Positions 5,246 through 10,057 of a stretch of DNA of 10,119 nt are shown here, piece after piece. Where the stretch lies: positions 1 through 10,119 of the forward strand of contig CAYHBX010000032.1 in NCBI GenBank assembly GCA_964355005.1, in the 5' to 3' direction. Numbering within the stretch: the stretch's first letter is position 1; each line of letters opens with the position of its first letter. The position numbers were made by a program, and so were the translations under genes. This stretch comes from JAUSKF01 sp964355005 (GTDB taxonomy: Bacteria; Patescibacteriota; Minisyncoccia; UBA6257; WO2-44-18). The notes below the pieces were generated by a model that made no database searches, was not told the origin of the DNA, and worked only from the letters and a program-made list of their open reading frames with translations.

Positions 5246-5791
5246 GTGACACTCAAACATTTTTCGCTCGCTCTGCTGGTTTTCGGTATCACCGTTTGCG
5301 GAGCCGGTCCGGCTTTAGCTGATGGTGGGTCAGTTCTTCCATTGCCGGGTCTGACGCCGTCCAACTTTTTCTACTTTTTAGATCGTTTTGGCGAAACCCT
5401 GCAGGATTTCTTCACTTTTGGGGTAAGCGATAAGGCGAAGCTCCAGGTTCAATTCGCCGCGGAGCGGGTGGCAGAAATTTCTTTGGAAAGAAAGGTAAAA
5501 GGAGAAGATTCTCCGGGCGTAGAGATTGCTAAGGAGCGTTTTACTGGTCACTTGAAGCGAGCGGAGGAGATCATTGATGAGGCAGAGGAAAGAGGAGAGG
5601 AGATCGGCGATGAACGGGCAGAGGTCATTGAAGGCGTGAATGAGATTTTTGAAAATGCCGACTGGCTGGATGATTTTTATGAAGAATTTGATGAGATCGG
5701 CAATTCGTTAGGAATTCCCGATGAGGGGGAATTTAATGAAGAGGATGAAGATGAATTAGAGGAGCTGGAAGAGCTGGAGTTTCGGTTGTAA
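5246..5791 (+). CDS. Secreted DUF5667-type protein with acidic C-terminus
   Basis: A 181-aa exported protein of unknown function. The GTG start is fixed by the extended -10 box ending 6 nt upstream. Residues 1-25 are a signal peptide: a lysine, a hydrophobic core (FSLALLVFGITVCGAG) and an ALA cleavage site before DGG. The mature start, LPLPGLTPSNFFYFLDRFGETLQDFFTF, matches the DUF5667 opening (a proline-rich PG then Y-F-x-D plus E-x-L), followed by KAKLQVQFAAERVAEIS, the usual helix. The remainder is charged, helical and strongly acidic, ending in a Glu/Asp run. No later membrane helix is seen, so it is probably released or bound to the envelope through other proteins. It lies 47 nt after the membrane DUF5667 gene and shares its fold type, which suggests a joint envelope function. 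Confidence 0.78.
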   Translation: MTLKHFSLALLVFGITVCGAGPALADGGSVLPLPGLTPSNFFYFLDRFGETLQDFFTFGVSDKAKLQVQFAAERVAEISLERKVKGEDSPGVEIAKERFTGHLKRAEEIIDEAEERGEEIGDERAEVIEGVNEIFENADWLDDFYEEFDEIGNSLGIPDEGEFNEEDEDELEELEELEFRL

Positions 5792-5804
5792 TTTATCGTA
5801 AAAT

Positions 5805-5830
5805 AAAAAAGCCCTCCTCGGAGAGGAAGG
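5805..5830 (-). terminator. Intrinsic terminator of the tRNA operon
   Basis: On the minus strand an 8-bp stem (5' side 5830-5823, one G-U pair) closes a TCC loop and is followed by C and TTTTTT (5810-5805). It begins 4 nt after the discriminator base of the CAU tRNA. It has no T-run on the plus strand, so it does not terminate the DUF5667 transcript. Confidence 0.85.
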
Positions 5831-5833
5831 TGA

Positions 5834-5906
5834 TGGGCCCGGAGGGGATTGAACCCTCTCCAGCGGATTATGAGTCCGCCGCTCTAACCAGTTGAGCTAC
5901 GGGCCT
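5834..5906 (-). tRNA. tRNA with CAU anticodon (elongator Met or Ile2)
   Basis: A 73-nt cloverleaf on the minus strand without encoded CCA. The T-stem GAGGG/CCCTC closes a TTCAATC loop. The anticodon stem GCGGA/TCCGC closes CTCATAA, anticodon CAU. The D arm is GCTC/GAGC and the variable loop is 4 nt. The anticodon stem lacks the three consecutive G-C pairs of initiator tRNA and position 11-24 is C-G, both elongator features. It is therefore either elongator Met or, with lysidine at C34, minor Ile; the sequence alone does not decide. The acceptor pairs six of seven positions, but position 1 (A) and 72 (C) do not pair, which is unexpected outside initiator tRNAs. Confidence 0.93.
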
Positions 5907-5925
5907 CGATTTTCATTTAGATTCA

Positions 5926-5999
5926 TAGGTGCGGTGGGAATTGAACCCACGACCTCGAGCTTAAAAAGCTCTTGCTCTGCCTGATTGAGCTACGCACCT
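5926..5999 (-). tRNA. tRNA-Lys(UUU)
   Basis: A 74-nt cloverleaf on the minus strand without encoded CCA. The acceptor AGGTGCG pairs fully with CGCACCT, followed by discriminator A. The D arm is GCTC/GAGC, the anticodon loop TTTTTAA reads UUU, and the T arm is GTGGG-TTCAATT-CCCAC. The anticodon stem has one mismatch at 27-43. It lies between the tRNA-like RNA (14 nt upstream) and the CAU tRNA (19 nt downstream) in one transcript. Confidence 0.97.
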
Positions 6000-6012
6000 G
6001 ATTTCAAAAAAG

Positions 6013-6115
6013 AGAAGCGCAGTGGGGTTGCCGCGATGCGTCGTCCCGATCCCGTTGGATGGGAACCCACATTCCCGGTATATGACCGGATCCTAGAATT
6101 GGATGATGCGCCTCT
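6013..6115 (-). ncRNA. Unusual tRNA-like RNA with an interrupted T loop
   Basis: Read on the minus strand, this folds as a cloverleaf: AGAGGCGCA (6115-6107) pairs with TGCGCTTCT (6021-6013; one G-U), then TC, a D stem ATCC/GGAT with loop AATTCTA, an anticodon-like stem CCGG/CCGG with loop TCATATA, a 4-nt variable loop GAAT, and a T stem GTGGG/CCCAC (6070-6066 and 6026-6022) that abuts the acceptor strand as in tRNA. The T loop is 39 nt: it starts TTC and ends CAAC, giving TTCCAAC if about 32 nt were removed. The insert contains a 7-bp hairpin with an AACG loop. Against a normal tRNA are no GG in the D loop, C at position 33 and no base 26. The G-U pair becomes A-C on the plus strand, so the minus strand is favoured. 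It could be an intron-bearing tRNA, a tRNA-derived regulatory RNA or a decayed tRNA. Confidence 0.6.
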
Positions 6116-6125
6116 GCTGTTGGCG

Positions 6126-6154
6126 ATTATAGCATAGATAAAATTTAAAGTCAA
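6126..6154 (-). promoter_or_regulatory. Strong sigma70 promoter of the tRNA operon
   Basis: On the minus strand TTGACT (6154-6149), a 17-nt spacer and TATAAT (6131-6126) with an upstream TGC form a near-consensus promoter with an extended -10. The start is predicted at about 6118-6119, 3-4 nt before the tRNA-like RNA. Its -35 box overlaps the ATG of the peptidase gene on the other strand. Confidence 0.85.
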
Positions 6155-7326
6155 TGATTCGTAAACGAATTATATTACTGGGTTTTTTATTGGGAGTAAT
6201 CTCTGCTTTTTTTGCCGCTTCTATTAAGCCTGAAATCGTCTCTCTGCCCGCTTTACAGCTGGTTCGGATCACCATTCCCTCCGGTGTCACTTTTAGTGAT
6301 TTGGCGCGTTATTACGGAATCGCCACTTCTACCGCGGAAAATGTTTTGCGTTCTGCTAAGGCAGAATATGATCTGGCCAAGATCGTCAGCGGGCGGGAGT
6401 TGGCGCTTTTTTACGATACCTTTTCCGGTGATCTGAAAAAAATGGTTTACAAAATAAATTCCGATGAGCAACTGACCGTTGTTGAAAGTGAGGAGGGTGA
6501 CTGGCAATCGGATGTTTCCCTGATTCCATACGAGATAAGGGAGCGTTCGGTCGGAGGAGTTATTTCTAAGTCTCTGTACCAGACTATTATTGATCAGGGC
6601 TTTGATGAGCGGTTGGCGATGGCGTTGGCGGAAGCTTTCGCTTGGCAAATAGATTTCGCGGCGGATATTCAGGAATGGGACAGTTTTAAGACGGTTTATG
6701 AAGAAAGGTATCTTGACGGCGTCTACGTGATGCCGGGTAAAATTTTGGCGGGTAAATTTATAAACGCTGGTGAAGAATTTAAAGGGTTTTATTTTTCAGG
6801 CAGTGAGAAAACCAGAGCCGGGCATTATGATGAAAATGGTGCCGCGCTTCAAAAAGAATTTTTAAAATCCCCGCTCCAATATAAATACATTAGCTCCGGT
6901 TTTACTTACGCGCGCTATAATCCGATAACGAAAAAAGTTTCTCCGCACCGTGGCATTGATTATGCCGCTCCCGCCGGCACGCCGGCAGTATCGGTAGGGG
7001 ACGGCATGGTGATTCAGGCCGGCTGGAACGGTTATTACGGTATTTCGGTTACCGTCCGCCATAACGATACCTACAAAACCGTCTATGGTCATTTTTCCCG
7101 GCTAGCTAAAGGAATAAAAAATGGGGCGAAGGTTAAGCAGGGGCAGGTGGTCGGCTACGTAGGATCCACCGGTCTTTCTACGGGTCCGCATCTGCACTAC
7201 GAAATGCATAAATTTAGCAGCTACGTAAATCCTTTTAAGGTGGAGATCCCGCCTGGTGATCCCGTGGACGAAGCCGACCGCGCGGAGTTTGAAAAAATAA
7301 TCAGTAAATATTTCGGTCAAATTTAA
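6154..7326 (+). CDS. M23 (LytM) family peptidoglycan metalloendopeptidase
   Basis: A 390-aa envelope enzyme predicted to cut peptide cross-links of peptidoglycan with one zinc. Residues 1-22 are a signal anchor or signal peptide (IRKRIILLGFLLGVISAFFAA). A LysM/OapA-like N-terminal region (about 35-200; ITIPSGVTFSDLARYYGI, then EIRERSVGGVISKSLYQTIIDQG) resembles MepM-type proteins. The catalytic M23 domain is at about 245-365: zinc ligands His265 and Asp269 in HRGIDYAAP, catalytic His313 in YGHFS, and His346-Leu-His348 in GPHLHYE with His348 the third ligand. All key residues are present, so it should be active. The ATG at 6154 has no Shine-Dalgarno; TAAAAT at 6139-6144 may be a -10 box giving a very short leader. 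The start codon lies in the -35 box of the divergent tRNA promoter, so transcription of the two may interfere. Confidence 0.93.
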   Translation: MIRKRIILLGFLLGVISAFFAASIKPEIVSLPALQLVRITIPSGVTFSDLARYYGIATSTAENVLRSAKAEYDLAKIVSGRELALFYDTFSGDLKKMVYKINSDEQLTVVESEEGDWQSDVSLIPYEIRERSVGGVISKSLYQTIIDQGFDERLAMALAEAFAWQIDFAADIQEWDSFKTVYEERYLDGVYVMPGKILAGKFINAGEEFKGFYFSGSEKTRAGHYDENGAALQKEFLKSPLQYKYISSGFTYARYNPITKKVSPHRGIDYAAPAGTPAVSVGDGMVIQAGWNGYYGISVTVRHNDTYKTVYGHFSRLAKGIKNGAKVKQGQVVGYVGSTGLSTGPHLHYEMHKFSSYVNPFKVEIPPGDPVDEADRAEFEKIISKYFGQI

Positions 7327-7345
7327 ACCGCCAAAGAGGCGGTTT
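7325..7345. terminator. Hairpin shared by two convergent stop codons
   Basis: AAACCGCC (7325-7332) pairs with GGCGGTTT (7338-7345) around AAAGA. The stem includes part of the TAA of the peptidase gene and of the TAA of the minus-strand gene at 7346-7344. The tract after it is imperfect (a TTTTTT run appears only about 10 nt later), so termination may be partial. Confidence 0.6.
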
Positions 7346-7769
7346 AGTATCGGGTTTTTTCTAGGCGGACAAGAACACTTTTCGCTAGCTGGTCCATTGA
7401 TTCGTATCTGTCGTGACCGAGCCGGCTTTCCCAAGAAACAAAAACGATGTCATCGCAGAAGGCTTGAGTGATGTTGATATGCTTGGTTTGACCGATATCG
7501 CTCACTTGGTCGGTTCGCAGTAGGTCAACCCGCATACCTACGATTGGGATAGCATTAGTCTTCGGGCGCGTTCCGTTCTTTTTGGTTCGCGGGAATCCGA
7601 CATTTGCCCTGATTGTCCAAACCAGCTTCTCCCACTCAAATTTAAAAGAAAAGCTCTTTTCTACATTTTTTGCCAGCTCCAACCAGCGGGACATAAAAAG
7701 CGCAAAGAGTTCTTGATCGGGTGAATATTTACTTGGCTCGAATGTAATACTAGCGGAGGTCCTGAGCAT
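7344..7769 (-). CDS. Hypothetical protein, 141 aa
   Basis: Function not recognised. The ATG at 7769 has AAGGA 8 nt upstream on the minus strand and an extended -10 box further up. The protein is soluble, with no membrane helix and a single cysteine. The N-terminal half is helical with aromatics (YSPDQELFALFMSRWLELAKNV); the middle has alternating hydrophobic residues consistent with strands (KLVWTIRANVGF, IPIVGMRVDLL, DIVFVSW). A basic loop PRTKKNGTRPKT separates them. No catalytic motif stands out. It lies 45 nt behind the glycosyltransferase on the same strand, but its own promoter makes co-function uncertain. It converges with the M23 gene, with which it shares a terminator hairpin. Confidence 0.7.
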   Translation of the reverse strand: MLRTSASITFEPSKYSPDQELFALFMSRWLELAKNVEKSFSFKFEWEKLVWTIRANVGFPRTKKNGTRPKTNAIPIVGMRVDLLRTDQVSDIGQTKHINITQAFCDDIVFVSWESRLGHDRYESMDQLAKSVLVRLEKTRY

Positions 7770-7796
7770 TCAAGCGATCCTTAAAGAGCCAATAGT

Positions 7797-7825
7797 TTTA
7801 TAGCAACAAACTGATTATTTTGCAA
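7797..7825 (-). promoter_or_regulatory. Extended -10 promoter of the 7344-7769 gene
   Basis: On the minus strand TGCTATAAA (7805-7797) forms an extended -10. TTGCAA (7825-7820) is a 4/6 -35 at 17-nt spacing, lying in the 3' end of the glycosyltransferase gene. The start would be near 7790, with a 21-nt leader containing AAGGA. Confidence 0.5.
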
Positions 7826-8534
7826 AAGGCCGGTCAAAGAGAATGACCCAGATGAAGTTGATGAAATAACGGGAGACGGTGGCGAAATAGCCGCGTTTTT
7901 TGAATCGGCGGGCAGAAGAAAGCACGACCAAACGGTGCGTGAAGACAACCTTCCCTATTTTCCGGAGTCTTTTTCCGGTGTTTACGTCATCTCCGAAAAA
8001 TACGTAATTCACATCAAGGCCCCCGATCTTATCCAACGCCCACCGCCAAACCGCTAAATTACCACCCTGCACTACGCTGCCTTTTTTAAGAATGTGGTGA
8101 ATTAGAAAATAGACAGGATAAGCAATTATCAAAAACCCATACTTCAGAAAGATATTTTTTATTTTGCTTAAGTCTCTGTAGGCATAAATTCCGGCAACAG
8201 CAGCAGTGCCGGGGCGAGATAAGTATCGGAGCGCCGTTTCGCTCCAGCCGGGCGTCAGCCAGTTATCGGCATCAATAAAGGCGACGATCTCGCCGGTGGC
8301 GGCATTGATCCCGGTTTGTCGCGCGCGGTTGGTTCCGGGAACGGACTCTTTAAGGACAATGGTTTTTGGTTTGGCGGACGCGACTTCTACGGTGCGGTCG
8401 GTGCTACCGTTGTCTACCACGATGATCTCTTTGACGAAACGCTCAGGCTGTCTTAAAATGCTGTCTATTGTTGAGCCGATGTAATCCTGCTCATTGCGGG
8501 CTGGTATAATAAACGATATGCGTGGATCGGTCAT
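7815..8534 (-). CDS. Family 2 glycosyltransferase (GT-A fold), C-terminally membrane-associated
   Basis: A 239-aa glycosyltransferase that should move a sugar from a nucleotide donor to a lipid, glycan or protein on the inner face of the membrane. ISFIIPARNEQDYI opens the Rossmann-like domain; IIVVDNGSTD (Asp41) binds the nucleotide, and I-D88-A-D90-N is the metal-binding DxD motif. GGLDVNYVFFGDDVNTGKRL further on carries the acceptor-site acidic residues, in the position of the ED motif. A hydrophobic segment at about 131-150 (YGFLIIAYPVYFLIHHIL) and a C-terminal one (YFINFIWVILFD) suggest membrane attachment. No Met, Val or Leu start exists between ATG 8534 and the first conserved strand, so this start is secure and the gene overlaps the plus-strand gene at 8518 by 17 bp head-to-head. 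A dolichol-phosphate mannosyltransferase-like or polysaccharide role is possible; the substrate is unknown. Confidence 0.9.
   Translation of the reverse strand: MTDPRISFIIPARNEQDYIGSTIDSILRQPERFVKEIIVVDNGSTDRTVEVASAKPKTIVLKESVPGTNRARQTGINAATGEIVAFIDADNWLTPGWSETALRYLSRPGTAAVAGIYAYRDLSKIKNIFLKYGFLIIAYPVYFLIHHILKKGSVVQGGNLAVWRWALDKIGGLDVNYVFFGDDVNTGKRLRKIGKVVFTHRLVVLSSARRFKKRGYFATVSRYFINFIWVILFDRPFAK
8502..8510 (+). promoter_or_regulatory. Perfect extended -10 inside the glycosyltransferase gene
   Basis: TGGTATAAT ends 7 nt before the ATG at 8518, placing the transcription start at or 1 nt before the start codon. It lies in the 5' coding region of the oppositely transcribed glycosyltransferase. 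Confidence 0.7.
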
Positions 8535-8844
8535 AAAATATATTTTTCTTATATCGTTGCTAATTCTGGGCGCGGCTTTTTTCTTATATTACACCAGATT
8601 GGCCGATCGGGGCGAATTACTGGTAACCCGGCTGGATAGTATCCGGGAAATAAAATTTATCGGGAAAGCCGGTGAAATACTGCAAATATTACTGACCGGA
8701 ACACTGATCAGTCTGATAAATTTTGGCTTGGCGTCCGTTTTGGCGGAACGTAATAAATTTGCCTCATTTTTGTTGCCGGTTTCCACCGTGCTGTTTAATC
8801 TCTTGCTTTTGATTTACGTTTGGTTTATAGTATCTATCAATTGA
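8518..8844 (+). CDS. Hypothetical membrane protein with three predicted helices
   Basis: A 108-aa protein of unknown function. The ATG is chosen because the extended -10 box ends 7 nt earlier; an in-frame TTG at 8494 would lie upstream of the predicted transcript. Helix 1 (about 7-25, YIFLISLLILGAAFFLYYT) is followed by a charged loop (RLADRGELLVTRLDSIREIKFIGKAGE). Helix 2 is at about 54-73 (ILQILLTGTLISLINFGLAS) and helix 3 at about 82-105 (SFLLPVSTVLFNLLLLIYVW). There is no signal-peptide cleavage site or catalytic motif. It ends 2 nt before rplU and is probably co-transcribed with it, so it may be expressed at a housekeeping level. It may have no functional relation to the ribosome. Confidence 0.8.
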   Translation: MRGSVIKYIFLISLLILGAAFFLYYTRLADRGELLVTRLDSIREIKFIGKAGEILQILLTGTLISLINFGLASVLAERNKFASFLLPVSTVLFNLLLLIYVWFIVSIN

Positions 8845-8846
8845 GT

Positions 8847-9155
8847 ATGTTCGCTGTAATTGAGACCGGCGGCAAGCAATACAAAGTTGCTCCCGGGCAA
8901 AAACTGAAAATTGAGAAATTGGAATCCAAAATGGGGGATTCTTTGGCGTTTGAAAAAGTTTTATTGGTTGCCGACGGCGACAATGTTAAAATCGGCGCTC
9001 CTTATGTTGCCGGCGCGAAAGTAGAAGCCCGGGTTAATCTTCAGGGCAAACATGATACGTTGGTTGTCTTTAAATACAGCTCCAAGTCCCGCTATCGCAA
9101 GAGAAAGGGTCATCGGCAGCCGTTTACCGAAGTGGAAATTGTCGGTATCAAATGA
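8847..9155 (+). CDS. rplU: 50S ribosomal protein L21
   Basis: A 102-aa component of the large ribosomal subunit that binds 23S rRNA near L20 and L15. The start is the conserved MFAVIETGGKQYKVAPGQ; the 102-aa length is normal. The C-terminal signature YSSKSRYRKRKGHRQPFTEVEI (Y-x-x-K-x-R-Y-R-K-R-x-G-H-R-Q) is nearly perfect. The ATG is 2 nt after the membrane protein stop and has no clear Shine-Dalgarno. A TTGCTT-17-TATAGT box at 8803-8831 could add a second promoter close to the gene. In many bacteria rpmA (L27) follows directly; here an intrinsic terminator and repeats follow instead, so L27 must be elsewhere. Confidence 0.98.
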   Translation: MFAVIETGGKQYKVAPGQKLKIEKLESKMGDSLAFEKVLLVADGDNVKIGAPYVAGAKVEARVNLQGKHDTLVVFKYSSKSRYRKRKGHRQPFTEVEIVGIK

Positions 9156-9157
9156 AC

Positions 9158-9184
9158 AACCGCGGCTTGATGGCCGCGGTTTTC
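9158..9184 (+). terminator. Intrinsic terminator of rplU
   Basis: AACCGCGGC (9158-9166) pairs with GCCGCGGTT (9173-9181) around TTGATG, followed by TTT. It starts 2 nt after the rplU stop. Confidence 0.9.
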
Positions 9185-9190
9185 GTTTCT

Positions 9191-9364
9191 GTCATTCCCG
9201 CTCCCTTTCTGTCATTCCCGTGAAAGCGGGAATCCAGAATCATACATTCCTCCTGTCATTCCCGCCCCGTATCGCGGTACGGGGTAAACTCCAGCCGGAA
9301 TCCAGAATCATACACTGGATTCCGGCTCAAGGCCGGAATGACAAAGAAAGGGATCGGGAATGAC
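9191..9364. repeat. REP-like cluster of inverted GTCATTCCCG elements
   Basis: GTCATTCCCG occurs at 9191, 9211 and 9255, and its inverse as CCGGAATGAC at 9333 and CGGGAATGAC at 9355. Two direct units share the exact 18-mer GGAATCCAGAATCATACA (9229-9246 and 9297-9314). The second carries a 7-bp hairpin (CCCCGTA/TACGGGG, 9265-9284). A third unit at 9315-9342 is inverted and ends in GGAATGAC. The region can form several stacked hairpins. Palindromes of this GTCATTCCCG type are widespread REP elements moved in trans by TnpA-REP (Y1) transposases in other bacteria; none is in this window. No gene is seen here between 9185 and 9411. Confidence 0.85.
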
Positions 9365-9411
9365 AAAGGACGGGATTGGAATTACAGAGAAAAAAAGCCC
9401 CGTAATGACAG

Positions 9412-9451
9412 AAAAAAGACCCTCGCCGCTAGTGGCGGGGGTCATTTTTTT
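9412..9451. terminator. Strong bidirectional intrinsic terminator
   Basis: A stem of 10-11 bp (9418-9428 with 9433-9443, including G-U pairs) is flanked by AAAAAA (9412-9417) and ATTTTTTT, so both strands end in a T run. It stops plus-strand transcription coming through the repeats and terminates the minus-strand gene ending at 9450. Confidence 0.9.
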
Positions 9452-9620
9452 AACCGACTCTGGGGCAGATCCACATTCCCACGAATATCGCCATCAGTCC
9501 TACTGCTATCAGGTCCGCTCCTGGGGTACGCATGCCGGCGTTATTTATGATATTGATGAATCCGGCAAGCACGCAGAGTCCTCCCCCTAATACTAATAGA
9601 CCGGCGACTTTCTTTTTCAC
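9450..9620 (-). CDS. Small two-helix membrane protein, 56 aa
   Basis: A short membrane protein of unknown function. The start is placed at GTG 9620, because GGAG is 8 nt upstream and a TTGGCG-17-TATAAT promoter begins transcription near 9641. The longer frame that begins at TTG 9731 would run through a terminator hairpin and is not favoured. The protein begins with a lysine-rich MKKK, then a helix (about 5-27, AGLLVLGGGLCVLAGFINII), a short polar loop (NNAGMRTPGAD) and a second helix (about 37-52, LIAVGLMAIFVGMWI). It has one Cys in each helix and no other features. It resembles the 89-aa protein upstream only in general design. Confidence 0.65.
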   Translation of the reverse strand: MKKKVAGLLVLGGGLCVLAGFINIINNAGMRTPGADLIAVGLMAIFVGMWICPRVG

Positions 9621-9647
9621 TGGCTGATCTCCGATGTGCCATTGGTA

Positions 9648-9676
9648 ATTATATCGCGTAAAGAAAAACCCGCCAA
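9648..9676 (-). promoter_or_regulatory. Promoter of the 56-aa membrane protein, nested in the preceding terminator
   Basis: On the minus strand TTGGCG (9676-9671), 17 nt and TATAAT (9653-9648). The -35 box lies in the right arm of the hairpin at 9667-9714, so promoter and upstream terminator share sequence. Confidence 0.7.
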
Positions 9677-9714
9677 TCCCACACACAAACTGTGTATGGG
9701 ACATGCGGCGGGTT
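9661..9714 (-). terminator. Two-part hairpin terminator after the 89-aa membrane protein
   Basis: On the minus strand AACCCGCC (9714-9707) pairs with GGCGGGTT (9674-9667) and encloses an 11-bp stem (9701-9691 with 9687-9677, loop GTT). TTTCTT follows at once. The structure lies 14 nt after the stop at 9728. Confidence 0.75.
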
Positions 9715-9727
9715 AGTGTTTCTTGCC

Positions 9728-9997
9728 TCAACAGCGATCCAGCTCTGGATCATCCACGCAGTTATTTTCCCGTCCGGCGGGCGGGGGAATGATACGTCCC
9801 TCTTCTTCGGTCATTGTCAGGTTGTGATAGATGCATCCGAAGACGAAACTGCCGGCCAGGCCGAAAACGCAGAACAGGACGCCCATGCGGGGATTTCCGT
9901 TTCCGAGCATTACCAGTCCGGGGAGGATGGCGCATGCCGAAAGAATAAAAAGGATCATCATCGGGAATGCGAAACCGGAAACTCTCGGATCTTTCAT
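9728..9997 (-). CDS. Small two-helix membrane protein, 89 aa
   Basis: Function not recognised. The ATG at 9997 is chosen because AAGGAGGG is 5 nt upstream on the minus strand and the promoter at 10057-10029 leaves a 25-nt leader. A longer in-frame reading from 10078 would start upstream of the transcript. Helix 1 is at about 8-33 (GFAFPMMILFILSACAILPG) and helix 2 at about 40-59 (MGVLFCVFGLAGSFVFGCIY), joined by GNGNPR. The C-terminal tail of about 30 residues is acidic and proline-rich with two cysteines (NNCVDDPELDRC) and should be cytoplasmic or periplasmic depending on orientation. It is monocistronic, with a perfect promoter and its own terminator, which suggests strong expression. Confidence 0.72.
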   Translation of the reverse strand: MKDPRVSGFAFPMMILFILSACAILPGLVMLGNGNPRMGVLFCVFGLAGSFVFGCIYHNLTMTEEEGRIIPPPAGRENNCVDDPELDRC

Positions 9998-10028
9998 CCA
10001 GCCCTCCTTGTTTGGTGTTCTGGGGAGT

Positions 10029-10057
10029 ATTATAAACGAAAGCAAAATTTTTGTCAA
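10029..10057 (-). promoter_or_regulatory. Consensus sigma70 promoter of the 89-aa protein
   Basis: On the minus strand TTGACA (10057-10052), 17 nt and TATAAT (10034-10029) match the consensus at all twelve positions. Transcription should begin near 10022. This is the strongest promoter in the window. Confidence 0.85.

Noticed and set aside
6014..6114. The tRNA-like element read on the plus strand
   Set aside because: One acceptor G-U pair becomes A-C, and the strong promoter points to the minus strand. An alternative plus-strand pairing of GCGTCGTCC with GGATGATGC (two G-U pairs) does not explain the other stems.
6013..6115. A group I intron or tmRNA piece
   Set aside because: The insert is only about 32 nt with no group I core, sits in the T loop rather than the anticodon loop, and there is no tmRNA tag reading frame or pseudoknot domain.
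9191..9364. A CRISPR array
   Set aside because: Units occur in both orientations with unequal spacing and no constant repeat-spacer pattern, and no cas genes are near.
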